Source: Planctomycetaceae bacterium
GTDB lineage: Bacteria > Planctomycetota > Planctomycetia > Pirellulales > Pirellulaceae
Assembly (NCBI GenBank): GCA_015490875.1
Contig: WFWZ01000427.1
Location: forward strand, 1 to 33,364
Direction: 5' to 3'
Length of the DNA: 33,364 nt
Shown: positions 16,653-24,574 of the stretch, in pieces
How the letters are laid out: every line of letters starts with the position of its first letter
Position numbering within the stretch: the first letter of the stretch is position 1
The notes under the pieces: model-generated
What the model saw: the letters and a program-made list of their open reading frames with translations, nothing else
What the model was told of the DNA's origin: nothing
The model's database searches: none
Translations under genes and position numbers: made by a program

Positions 16653-17435
16653 ATGGCGCGCGCGTTGATCGGCTTGGGGTCGAACTTGGGCGACTGTGCG
16701 CAATTGGTGCGCGCCGCCGTCGAGGCACTCCAAGGTCCCGATTGTCGACTGCTAGCACTGAGCGACTTGGTGATCAGCCCGGCCGTGGGTGGACCCCCCG
16801 GCCAACGCGACTACGTCAATGCGGTAGCGCTTGTAGAAACCCCATGGTCGACGATCCGATTGGCCGAGGAACTGGAGGTCGTCGAGTCGCGATTGGGGCG
16901 GAAGCGGACGGTGCACTGGGGGCCTCGGAGGATCGACCTCGACCTGCTCGTCGAAGACCGACCGCCGTATATCACCCCGTCCCTCGTTGTACCTCACCCC
17001 CGTATGACACTGCGGCCCTTCGTCTTAGGGCCGGCCTCGCAAGTGGCTCCCTCCTTCCCCCACCCACTCCTCCGGCAGACGATGCGTGAGCTTTGGGAGC
17101 ATCTCCGCAGGACGCCTCGGTGGATCTACTGGAGGCCCGATCCCCGTCTCGACAAGGGGTCGGAGGCTGGGACGTCCGTCGAGTCGTTGCGCCGCAAGCT
17201 GGGTCCAGCGTGGTACATTGGCGCAAGCTACCCGTCGGACCCGTCCGCCCTCCCGAGACTTGCGGTGTGCTGCCGAGACGACCCGAACGCACGGATCGGC
17301 GTCGAATGTGGTCCCACGGGACACCTGCTGACCGCACTGCCGATTCCCCCTTCGGGCTGGGACACCTCGGCATTATGCGATATGGTGGCTTTGATCGAAG
17401 GGACAGAGACGCCGCTGCGGCGTCTGGCCCCATGA
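16653..17435 (+). CDS. folK: HPPK: 6-hydroxymethyl-dihydropterin pyrophosphokinase with C-terminal extension
   Basis: The 260-aa enzyme transfers pyrophosphate from ATP to 6-hydroxymethyl-7,8-dihydropterin in folate synthesis. Diagnostic motifs are LIGLGSNLGD (5-14), QRDYVNAV (51-58), HWGPRRIDLDLL (88-99) with metal ligands Asp95 and Asp97, and PHPRMTLRPFVL (114-125). HPPK normally ends near residue 160; here about 100 more residues follow with no recognised domain (a PSALPRLAVCC segment and a C-terminal helix). No Shine-Dalgarno site precedes the ATG, and a terminator ends 25 bp upstream, so expression may be leaderless or attenuated. panC follows after 61 bp. Confidence 0.92.
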   Translation: MARALIGLGSNLGDCAQLVRAAVEALQGPDCRLLALSDLVISPAVGGPPGQRDYVNAVALVETPWSTIRLAEELEVVESRLGRKRTVHWGPRRIDLDLLVEDRPPYITPSLVVPHPRMTLRPFVLGPASQVAPSFPHPLLRQTMRELWEHLRRTPRWIYWRPDPRLDKGSEAGTSVESLRRKLGPAWYIGASYPSDPSALPRLAVCCRDDPNARIGVECGPTGHLLTALPIPPSGWDTSALCDMVALIEGTETPLRRLAP

Positions 17436-17496
17436 GGGAACTTGACGGGGCCCCCTTTTTCTTGTTCCTATGTCGACTCGAGGCGGTGCAGGGGCC

Positions 17497-18357
17497 ATGA
17501 CGAGCCTTGCGAGGACCGAACAGGAAGTGCGCTCGGCCATCCGAGAAGCTCGCGGTGCGCACCGACGGATCGGCCTGGTACCGACGATGGGAGCGTTGCA
17601 CGCAGGCCATTTGAGTCTCGTCGAAGCCGCTCGCGCCCACTGTGACTACGTCGTCGTCTCCATCTTTGTCAACCCGACGCAATTCGGCCCGCACGAGGAC
17701 TTCGACCGCTATCCGAGGCAACTCGAAGAGGACTGCCAGTGTTTGGAAGGACGCGCCGAGCTCGTCTTTGCTCCGACGGTCGAAGTCATGTATCCGCCGG
17801 GGTTCTCCACATTCGTCGAGCCTCCCCAGGTCGCTCGCCGGTGGGAAGGAGAATGTCGGCCCGGGCATTTCCGAGGCGTCACCACAGTCGTGCTGAAGCT
17901 CTTTGCCCTCGTCCAGCCCGATGTGGCGTTTTTCGGAGAGAAGGACTACCAGCAATTGCAAGTGATCCGGAGGATGGTCGTCGACTTGAACTTTCCGATC
18001 GATATCATCGGCTGTCCACTCATTCGGGATGACGACGGTGTGGCACTCAGTTCTCGAAACCAGCATCTCTCGGGCGAGGAGCGGGAGCGAGCGAGAGCTC
18101 TGTCGGCGGCACTCTTCGCCGCTCGGCGCGCGGTAGCTCAGGGCGAGCGGAACGTCGAGCGGCTGGTAACTCAAATGATGGGCGTGCTCCGAGCCGCACG
18201 GGTGGACCGGATCGATTATGTGGCAATCGTCGATCCGGAATCGCTCGAACCCGTAGAACAAGTAGATCGTCCCTCGCAGGCCCTCATCGCCGCTCACGTG
18301 GGATCGACCCGTTTGATCGACAACCTGCGACTTGACCCTTGCGCTTCCGGCTCATAG
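17497..18357 (+). CDS. panC: Pantothenate synthetase
   Basis: The 286-aa enzyme condenses pantoate and beta-alanine with ATP to make pantothenate, the coenzyme A precursor. Family motifs are all present: GLVPTMGALHAGH with the HxGH nucleotide motif (His35, His38), FVNPTQFGPHEDFDRYPR, FFGEKDYQQL and SSRNQHLS. ATG 17497 is chosen over an in-frame ATG at 17470 because it gives the normal distance to the HxGH motif; GGGG-rich sequence just upstream may serve as ribosome binding site. It lies between folK and lgt on the same strand, and the frame ends 11 bp before the likely lgt start. Confidence 0.95.
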   Translation: MTSLARTEQEVRSAIREARGAHRRIGLVPTMGALHAGHLSLVEAARAHCDYVVVSIFVNPTQFGPHEDFDRYPRQLEEDCQCLEGRAELVFAPTVEVMYPPGFSTFVEPPQVARRWEGECRPGHFRGVTTVVLKLFALVQPDVAFFGEKDYQQLQVIRRMVVDLNFPIDIIGCPLIRDDDGVALSSRNQHLSGEERERARALSAALFAARRAVAQGERNVERLVTQMMGVLRAARVDRIDYVAIVDPESLEPVEQVDRPSQALIAAHVGSTRLIDNLRLDPCASGS

Positions 18358-18367
18358 GTGGAATCTG

Positions 18368-19606
18368 GTGCACCCGACGTTTCTCTTCTTGCGTTTGGAA
18401 GTGATTCTCGTGCTATGGGCCGTGGTGGCCTTGGCCATGCTGGCGTGGTCCGCCTATCGCGAGGGGTTCACGCGGGACCTTCTGCTGATGGCGGCGGTCT
18501 TCGCGGCGGTCGGCTCGGGGCTCTATTGGATGGTCCCCAAAATGGGAATCCGCGACGAGTCGGGGCATGTCGGCTTGGCCGTGCGCGGCTACGGATTCTT
18601 CGTCGCGATAGGTGTCGCCTCGGGACTCTTCGTCGCCGCTCGTAACGCCACCCGCGCCGGCATACCGCGAGACTACGCCTTTTCCGCCGCGTTCGCCATG
18701 TTGGTCGGCGGTTTCATCGGAGCTCGCCTGTTCTACGTCATCGAGTACTTCGACGACTTTCGAGCGGAGACGTGGGGACAAACCATTGCCGCAGTGCTGC
18801 GCTACTACGAAGGCGGCCTCGTCGTCTATGGAGGACTGATCGGTGGTACCGTCGGGTTTTTTGCGTATACATGGCTGCGCAAGATCGACGCCTTGAACCT
18901 GCTCGATGTGATGGCACCCGCGATGGCGATTGGTCTCGCGTTCGGACGAATCGGCTGCCTCATGAATGGTTGTTGTTGGGGAGGAGTTTGCGAGGGAGCG
19001 ATGGCCATTCGTTTTCCTCCTGGTTCGCCACCGTATGTGAGGCATTTGGAGACGGGCGAGCTGCTCGGGTTCCACCTCGAGACTCATCCGCGCGGCGGCT
19101 GGGTGGTCACGCGAGTCGATCCGAACAGCCTGGCCGCTCGAGGCGGCCTGAAGAAGGGTGACCGAATCGTGCAACTGCAGATTGCTTCTCTCAAGACACT
19201 CCAGCAAATCGGTCGCCATCCTTCATCCGGTTCCCAAGACGTGGCAGTGCGTGTGGTGACCCAACAGGGACTCGAGTTGACTTGGACGCTGGATCAACTT
19301 CCTCATCGCAGTCTCCCCGTCCATCCCGCTCAGATCTATGCGTCCCTCAACGCTTTTCTGCTCACGGCACTCTTGTATCTCGCCCTTCCCTGGCGACAAC
19401 GGCCGGGAGACGTGGCGGCGTTGATGCTGACGCTCTACCCGATCTCCCGCATCTTGCTTGAATGGATTCGCAGTGACGAACCCGGTATCGCCGGCACTTC
19501 CCTGACGATTTCCCAGTGGGTCAGTCTGGGGCTGTTGGCCGTGGCACTCGCCTGGTGGGGCCTGACGCGCCTTTGGCCACGGCGGCTCCAGGACGCGGCC
19601 ATTTGA
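18368..19606 (+). CDS. lgt: Prolipoprotein diacylglyceryl transferase with PDZ-like insertion
   Basis: The 412-aa inner-membrane enzyme moves diacylglycerol from phosphatidylglycerol to the lipobox cysteine of prolipoproteins. Typical Lgt features are the HPTFLFL start, YEGGLVVYGGLIGG (Tyr154 where E. coli has His103), FGRIGCLMNGCCWG with the essential-type Arg194, VHPAQIYAS (about 318-326) and SDEPG near the end. Between membrane segments, about residues 233-308, lies a PDZ-like domain (GGWVVTRVDPNSLAARGGLKKGDRI), making the protein over 100 aa longer than usual. GTG 18368 is preferred, with AGGTGG 6 bp upstream; ATG 18332 lies inside panC. The periplasmic PDZ may recruit lipoprotein substrates; that is inference. 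Confidence 0.9.
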   Translation: MHPTFLFLRLEVILVLWAVVALAMLAWSAYREGFTRDLLLMAAVFAAVGSGLYWMVPKMGIRDESGHVGLAVRGYGFFVAIGVASGLFVAARNATRAGIPRDYAFSAAFAMLVGGFIGARLFYVIEYFDDFRAETWGQTIAAVLRYYEGGLVVYGGLIGGTVGFFAYTWLRKIDALNLLDVMAPAMAIGLAFGRIGCLMNGCCWGGVCEGAMAIRFPPGSPPYVRHLETGELLGFHLETHPRGGWVVTRVDPNSLAARGGLKKGDRIVQLQIASLKTLQQIGRHPSSGSQDVAVRVVTQQGLELTWTLDQLPHRSLPVHPAQIYASLNAFLLTALLYLALPWRQRPGDVAALMLTLYPISRILLEWIRSDEPGIAGTSLTISQWVSLGLLAVALAWWGLTRLWPRRLQDAAI

Positions 19607-19646
19607 CAATCCGGAACAGGATCGGGAAACTACGGCTGTTTTCAAC

Positions 19647-19676
19647 GGAACTTCGGGCCCCTTTCGGGCGTCTCAA
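19647..19676 (+). promoter_or_regulatory. RpoE/ECF-type promoter upstream of the sigma factor gene
   Basis: GGAACTT (19647-19653) is a perfect -35 element for RpoE-like ECF sigma factors. After 16 bp comes GTCTCAA (19670-19676), close to the GTCTAA-type -10. CGTC (19669-19672) also fits the Gram-positive ECF -10. Transcription would start a few bases later and leave a leader of only about 10 nt before GTG 19691. The position argues for autoregulation of the sigma gene, the normal behaviour of ECF modules. Confidence 0.6.
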
Positions 19677-19690
19677 CGAACGGAAGACTC

Positions 19691-20260
19691 GTGGACGACA
19701 CCGACGCAACCTTGATCGAGCGCTGTCGCGACGGCGACCTGGAGGCCTTCGACCGGTTGGTCGAAAAGTACCAGGGACGTCTCTATCACAGCTTGGTCCA
19801 CTGGTCGGGAAGTCCCGAGGACGCCGAGGATATTGCGCAAGAGACATTTGTTCAGGCCTACCGAAAGCTGGATTCCTTCCAGGGGCGGAGTTCCTTTTTC
19901 ACGTGGCTTTACCGCATCGCCTTCCACTTGGCGGTCAGCCGAACGCGGCGGAAGAGGCGCGAGCAGTCCTTGGAGGCTCGAGTGGAAGAAACAGGCCAGG
20001 AAGTCGTCTCGGAGGACGAGTCGGCCGAGCGGCTGGTGCTGCGAGCCGAGCAGGTGGCGCTGGTCCGCCGGGCCATCGCGTGCTTGCAGGAAGACCATCG
20101 CGCGGTACTGGTGTTGCGAGACCTCGAGGGGCTCTGTTATGAGACGATCGGCGAGATCCTCGAGTTGGCTCCCGGGACTGTCCGGAGCCGGCTCCATCGA
20201 GCTCGCCAGCAACTGCGAGAACTGCTCAAGGAGTTGCTCGTGGAACCGCTTCCCGATTGA
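19691..20260 (+). CDS. ECF-type RNA polymerase sigma factor (RpoE-like)
   Basis: The 189-aa protein has sigma region 2 (about 20-88) with the polymerase-binding helix DAEDIAQETFVQAY (44-57) and TWLYRIAFHLAVSRTRR for -10 recognition. Sigma region 4 (about 130-178) has YETIGEILELAPGTVRSRLHRAR, the -35 reading helix-turn-helix. Regions 1 and 3 are absent, as in all ECF factors. The start is GTG with GGAAG upstream. The next gene on the strand, 147 bp away, encodes a membrane anti-sigma protein that most likely holds it inactive. An RpoE-type promoter sits directly before the gene. Confidence 0.93.
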   Translation: MDDTDATLIERCRDGDLEAFDRLVEKYQGRLYHSLVHWSGSPEDAEDIAQETFVQAYRKLDSFQGRSSFFTWLYRIAFHLAVSRTRRKRREQSLEARVEETGQEVVSEDESAERLVLRAEQVALVRRAIACLQEDHRAVLVLRDLEGLCYETIGEILELAPGTVRSRLHRARQQLRELLKELLVEPLPD

Positions 20261-20407
20261 ACATGGGAGTGTCCCAAGACCAACGATCCACCGAAAACGA
20301 ATGGAGAATCCCGACGGCCTGTCGACTCGAGTCGCCCCCGTCGCGTGAAGGTTGGCGGTGATACACGTTTGAGAGCACAGGTCGCGAGGACGAATGAGAA
20401 GATCTAG

Positions 20408-21823
20408 ATGACCGACCAATCGTGGGAAGAACGAATCAGCGCATATGTCGACGGTGAGTTGTCACCGGCCGAGCGGGAGGAAGTCGCGCGCGCCATTGAT
20501 TCCGATCCCGACTTGAAACAACTCTACGATGAGTGGACACGGATGCGTCAGGTGCTGCAGGCGTTGCCTCGAGTCGCTCCGAGGCCGCAACTACGCGAGT
20601 CCGTACGTCGGGCGATCGAAGGGGAGAGTCCGGCTCGTTCACGTTCGCACAACCGTCGCCCACGGCGTCGCGCGAAATGGCTGGGCGCGGCCGCTGCTCT
20701 TGCCAGTGCCGCCGTGGTTCTCATTATGCTCATTCCGAATATCGGGAAGCAAACTCCCGAACACGCCAACTACCAGTATCGTGCTGAGCCGGAACAAGCG
20801 CCCACGTTCGATGCCAGTCACGACGTAGAGACTTGGGAAGAGGAAGCGAGCGTTGAGGAGAAGATGGCGGCTCCGGCGGTGGCGGAGGCAGATGTCGCTG
20901 CCGACTCGCGGGAACGCGCTGCTTTAAGGAGAGATGGAGATAAGGAGCACGGGGATTTCTCAATCGAACGGCTTTTGAACGAGTTGCCCGAGCAGGGGCG
21001 ACTTGAGCTGGTATTCACGGCGTCGGAACAGGTGGTTCGGCAATTGCAGGGAACTACAGAGGCACGACTCGGAGTGATGAGGAAAGAGACGGACCGGCCG
21101 GCGAAGGAAGAAGCGTTGGCCATGGAAGCCGATACCGCGCCGCGCCGCGATTCCCCTCCGGTCGCCGACCGGGGAGCTCCATTGAAGGCTCGTCACCGAG
21201 TTGCGCCGGCTCCCGCGGCGCCGCTAGCGAAGCCCAAGGCGCAAGGGCCGATGTTGCTTGAGCCGACGGAGACCGTCGTGGTACTCCGGGGCACGCGAAA
21301 GGAGCTGCGGGAGCAGTTAGCGTGGCTGAGCCGGCAACCGGACGTCCAGTGGGAGAAGTTGGAAAGCCTGGCGAGGCTTTCGGGTCAGCACGTGCCTGCT
21401 GCTGGGATGCTGAAACGGGGCCGTGGCGTGGGACCTGGTACGGTCGCGGGAGGTGGGGCCGTTCCCGAAGGAGTGACGGAGGAGCCTGAAGTGGCTGGAG
21501 GCGCAGTCGGCGCGGGAGCAGGCATGGGAGGCGAGGGGTCCTCCGGCTTCGGCGCGGGTGCTCCTCAGGCGGCTCGGGCCGAAGGAACGCTTGAGAAGAA
21601 GCGTGGAATGTCATCCGCTGACCAGGCGAAAAAGCCACACCCCGAGGGTGGCAAGAAGGACAAGAAGGTCAAAGGGTATTTCGGGATGAGCAATACCATG
21701 GAACCTCAGAGCCGAATAACCGACGCGTTGGTTTTTCCCTCCGAATCGGACCGGCAAAAGCACAAGTTGCCCGTTCGGCGAGTACGAATCGTGCTGATCA
21801 TCGAGCCGGAAGGCGACGGATAA
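20408..21823 (+). CDS. Transmembrane anti-sigma factor, zinc-less, with long exported domain
   Basis: The 471-aa protein starts with an anti-sigma-like domain (about 1-70: WEERISAYVDGELSPAEREE) that lacks the His-Cys-Cys zinc ligands of the common zf-HC2 type. A basic stretch (77-90) precedes one membrane helix (91-111). The exported part includes two similar-looking segments, RLELVFTASEQVVRQLQ and ETVVVLRGTRKELREQLAWL. Gly/Pro/Ala-rich runs (about 340-400) and a basic Lys-rich stretch follow, then a C-terminal IVLIIEPEGDG. It follows the ECF sigma gene and is its probable inhibitor and envelope sensor. The two segments may be a diverged duplicated domain. The signal is unknown. Confidence 0.8.
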   Translation: MTDQSWEERISAYVDGELSPAEREEVARAIDSDPDLKQLYDEWTRMRQVLQALPRVAPRPQLRESVRRAIEGESPARSRSHNRRPRRRAKWLGAAAALASAAVVLIMLIPNIGKQTPEHANYQYRAEPEQAPTFDASHDVETWEEEASVEEKMAAPAVAEADVAADSRERAALRRDGDKEHGDFSIERLLNELPEQGRLELVFTASEQVVRQLQGTTEARLGVMRKETDRPAKEEALAMEADTAPRRDSPPVADRGAPLKARHRVAPAPAAPLAKPKAQGPMLLEPTETVVVLRGTRKELREQLAWLSRQPDVQWEKLESLARLSGQHVPAAGMLKRGRGVGPGTVAGGGAVPEGVTEEPEVAGGAVGAGAGMGGEGSSGFGAGAPQAARAEGTLEKKRGMSSADQAKKPHPEGGKKDKKVKGYFGMSNTMEPQSRITDALVFPSESDRQKHKLPVRRVRIVLIIEPEGDG

Positions 21824-21841
21824 CGACCGGTCGGAAACGAA

Positions 21842-21881
21842 AAACCGGGCGAGCCGCCAGGTGGCGAGCTACGCCCGGTTT
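21842..21881. terminator. Bidirectional terminator between converging genes
   Basis: AAACCGGGCG (21842-21851) pairs perfectly with CGCCCGGTTT (21872-21881); the loop holds a second small stem (GCCGCC/GGTGGC). On the minus strand the hairpin is followed by TTTTTCGTTTCC-like T-rich sequence; on the plus strand by GGTTTCTC. It lies between the anti-sigma stop (21823) and the end of the minus-strand coiled-coil gene (21958) and can serve both. Confidence 0.75.
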
Positions 21882-21957
21882 CTCATCCGTCCTCATGTTC
21901 CCTTCCTACGTCGCGCCAGCCGCGTCGGTTCGCTGCAACGAGGAAGGGCGTAGTCGT

Positions 21958-22863
21958 TCAGAATTCCAGTTCGTCCTTTTTTCCCAGCAATTGGTTCAAG
22001 CGACGCTGGATGATCGCGTCGCGACGCGATTCACGCTTCTCGATCAACTCCGCCGCCTTGTCCAGCTCCTTTCGTAAGAGTTCCAACTGCCGCAGACGCT
22101 TCTTCTGTCGCACCTCGAAGTGCTCCACCACCGTCTGCTCGAGTTGCTCCTCCAATTCGGCGATCTCCTCTTTGCTCGCATCACCACGTTGCTTCTGCTC
22201 CCAGATGCGCCGAGCCAACTCTCGGCTCTTGTGGTCGAGCTCGCGGTCCTGCTTGTTGAGCTTCTCCAGCTCTTCATCTCGCTGATTCCAGGGGCCGGAC
22301 ATCGGGCCGAATCCGCCACCAAAGCCACCCATGCCGTAGCCCGACGGAGGACCTGGCATGCCGCCCATCGGCCCAGGAGCACCGTCAGGACCGTTCTGTT
22401 GCCAATGCTGTTGCCAGCCCTGTTGCCAACCGGGGCCTCCTCCGAAAGGCGGTCCTGGATGGCCAGGACCAGGACCTTGAGGTCCCCCCGGGTGTTGCGG
22501 AGGCCGCGGAGGTCCGTCCGGCCCAGGCGGCTGGCCCGGCCGCCCATCGCCACGGCCGGGACCCTCGTCCCCTTCCTCAAGCTTCGGTGGGGGTTCGACC
22601 GTCCCACCCACGATGCGAGGCCTCCTGGGACCTCGATCGCCTTCAGGATGGCGTGGCGGTGCGTTTCGCCGGCCGCGGCCTTCCCGCCGAGCCTCCGGGG
22701 GCTGGCCGCGGCGAGGTTCCTCGGCCCGACGTGGCGGAGGCTCACGGCGCGGAGGTTGCTGCGGGGGCTGGGCCTGGACGAGGCCCCCTGCCACCAACGC
22801 TAAACCAACCAAGGCTCCCAAAGGGATTCGCCAATCCCATCGGTCGCATCTGTTCAATTCCAT
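21958..22863 (-). CDS. Secreted Pro/Gly-rich protein with C-terminal coiled coil
   Basis: The 301-aa protein has a signal peptide (hydrophobic core LGALVGLALVAGG, cleavage after VQAQ). A long disordered region follows, first Arg/Pro/Glu-rich and then Gly/Pro-rich with GWQQ repeats (about 32-190). The C-terminal 105 residues are a highly charged helical coiled coil (DEELEKLNKQ to the end). AGGAG lies about 7 bp before ATG 22863; the longer frame is less likely. It is downstream of an ECF sigma gene and a membrane anti-sigma-like gene on the same strand. It could therefore be a periplasmic sensor or target of that module, like small helical stress proteins such as CpxP; that is inference, not homology. 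Confidence 0.75.
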   Translation of the reverse strand: MELNRCDRWDWRIPLGALVGLALVAGGLVQAQPPQQPPRREPPPRRAEEPRRGQPPEARREGRGRRNAPPRHPEGDRGPRRPRIVGGTVEPPPKLEEGDEGPGRGDGRPGQPPGPDGPPRPPQHPGGPQGPGPGHPGPPFGGGPGWQQGWQQHWQQNGPDGAPGPMGGMPGPPSGYGMGGFGGGFGPMSGPWNQRDEELEKLNKQDRELDHKSRELARRIWEQKQRGDASKEEIAELEEQLEQTVVEHFEVRQKKRLRQLELLRKELDKAAELIEKRESRRDAIIQRRLNQLLGKKDELEF

Positions 22864-23008
22864 CCTACATCTCCTCATCGTACATTCCTCCACTCTCCAT
22901 CGCCGGCGAGCGCCTAGCCTTTGCCAGCGATCCACATCTGCGTCGACCTCCCCGCGGTGACCGGCACGATCGCGTCGCCACCGCGAGGTGCAACATCATT
23001 TCCTGCTT

Positions 23009-23662
23009 TCACAATCCCGTTTGATCCAATTCCCACGCCAGCGATGAGAGAACCTGGCTGGCGAAAAAGATGCGCGCGTCGTCTGGCTGCATCGTGTGGT
23101 CCCACGTTTCCAGCAGTTGTCCCACGCGACCGAGCCGCCAGTCGACTTCCGCTTCCTGTGACTCCCACGCTGCCGGGGGACGAGGGGCCTCCCTGGCTGT
23201 CCTTTCGACATGACCCGAAGATTCTCGATTCCCGAGTGACGCTAATGTGTCATTTGCTTTGCCGTCCGGTGCCTTCGGAGCCACCTTGTCCAACCGCCTC
23301 GTCATGGCCGGAGCAAACAGCTCCTTCTGCTGCCATGGAGACAGACTCAGTGAACAAGCTAGAAACAGCGACGCCGCCACGGCGGCGACCAGTGCTCGAA
23401 GGGCGACGGTGTAGTGCGGGCGAAGAGCCTGACTTTCCGCCGCAGGCTTGCCAGATGTCCGCGGTTCGCTCGCAGCTCGAACCGGCAACCCCTCCGCTAT
23501 CCTCTTTCTCGACTGGGGTTCGGCCTCCTCGAGTAATTCCGTCCAGTTCGACCAGGCAACGGACCACGCTTCGATGTCCGATGCCTCAACGTCGGCGTCG
23601 AGCAGTTGACCGAGCCAGTCGGCTGGCGGCGAGTGTGCCGACCTGAGTCGATTTTCGTTCAT
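23009..23662 (-). CDS. Probable membrane anti-sigma factor (unrecognised family)
   Basis: The 217-aa protein has a hydrophilic N-terminus with an acidic helical stretch (PADWLGQLLDADVEASDIEA), one membrane segment (about 86-106, LRALVAAVAASLFLACSL) and an exported C-terminal domain ending in helices. No zinc-finger ligands are present. The start ATG overlaps the stop of the upstream ECF sigma gene (ATGA, 23659-23662), so translation is coupled. The anti-sigma role is inferred from topology and gene position. The C-terminal half (VDWRLGRVGQLLETWDHT) may be the sensing part. Confidence 0.7.
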   Translation of the reverse strand: MNENRLRSAHSPPADWLGQLLDADVEASDIEAWSVAWSNWTELLEEAEPQSRKRIAEGLPVRAASEPRTSGKPAAESQALRPHYTVALRALVAAVAASLFLACSLSLSPWQQKELFAPAMTRRLDKVAPKAPDGKANDTLASLGNRESSGHVERTAREAPRPPAAWESQEAEVDWRLGRVGQLLETWDHTMQPDDARIFFASQVLSSLAWELDQTGL

Positions 23663-24285
23663 GGACGTTCCCCTGTTGTCGCCAGGACCTGCCGGAGCCG
23701 TTCCAGGCCGCGTCGGGCATGACTGAGAGCCGTATTAAGTGGGCAGCCGACCACCTCGGCGATCTCCGCGAAGGTCAGGTCGCCGTAGTATTTGAGCAAC
23801 AGGACACGGCGCTGGACGGGTGAAAGTTGATTCATGGCCTCTTCCAAGGCTCGAGTCGCCTCTTGGCGCTGGAGACGCACCCAAGGAGGCTCGCCGTTGT
23901 CGCCCGGTTCCACGGCTCGCCATGTCTCCTCGGGCACCGTCATGGCCGACCTGCGACGTGCCCGATCGATGACTAGCCGATCGGCGATCCTCAGCAAGTA
24001 GGCCAGTGGCTTGCCCTCCTCTCGGTAACGATGTCGGCTCTTCCAGGCTCGATGAAAGACCTCTTGAATGAGTTCATCTGCGTCATCGGGCGAACCGGTG
24101 GCGGCCCACAAGTAGCCTCGAAGCCTGCACCCATAGGCAAGCACCCAGTCGCCAATGCGCGCTTCACTTGACGGCTCGGAAGGCAATCCTTCCCGGTTGC
24201 GTTCCATAGGCGCATCCGCTCCTGCCACTGACTCGAGGGTCGGGCTCTTTTCAGGCGCGTGGATGGTCGAGGCGTCGTTTGCCAC
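23659..24285 (-). CDS. ECF-type RNA polymerase sigma factor
   Basis: The 208-aa protein has region 2 with DADELIQEVFHRAW (68-81) and AYLLRIADRLVIDRARR. Region 4 (about 145-200) has LSPVQRRVLLLKYYGDLTFAEIAE and a second helix NTALSHARRGLERLR. The first 43 residues are not conserved. The start is GTG at 24285 or possibly ATG at 24207, which has GGAG 12 bp upstream. It is translationally coupled to the downstream membrane protein. Unlike the plus-strand sigma gene, no clear GGAAC-type promoter is seen upstream, so it may not be autoregulated in the same way. Confidence 0.92.
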   Translation of the reverse strand: MANDASTIHAPEKSPTLESVAGADAPMERNREGLPSEPSSEARIGDWVLAYGCRLRGYLWAATGSPDDADELIQEVFHRAWKSRHRYREEGKPLAYLLRIADRLVIDRARRRSAMTVPEETWRAVEPGDNGEPPWVRLQRQEATRALEEAMNQLSPVQRRVLLLKYYGDLTFAEIAEVVGCPLNTALSHARRGLERLRQVLATTGERP

Positions 24286-24574
24286 TTGCCAATGGGCCGC
24301 GCCAGCCGGAAGACGCTCAGGCGAAGGGCGCAGCGGGGAGTTGTTCTGTTACAACGGTCCACACCCCGCAATTATTGCAGGAATCGCCGCGGAATGCCTG
24401 TTTCCGCCTGGATTCCCTCTCGATTCCACCGGATCGGAAGCAGCTGCATGACCGTTATGGTTCGCCTGGAATCGCAAAAACTGGTTCGATCGTGCCGCGG
24501 TTGCCGATCTCTGTCACGGCCAGGACGCTGCGCGCCCCTGGCCGGGTCACGGACGGCCTGCGCCCCGAACGAAC

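Noticed and set aside
16224-16733. 169-residue minus-strand open frame over the folK leader
   Set aside because: It is low-complexity Ser/Arg/Ala text without a start context, and it overlaps the folK start antisense.
17437-17470. GGAACTT before panC as an ECF promoter, and the GGGGCCCCC-T run as a terminator
   Set aside because: No GTCT-type -10 lies at the proper distance, and the GC run cannot form a stem with a loop.
16972-18297. 441-residue minus-strand open frame
   Set aside because: It is antisense to folK and panC, which are certain.
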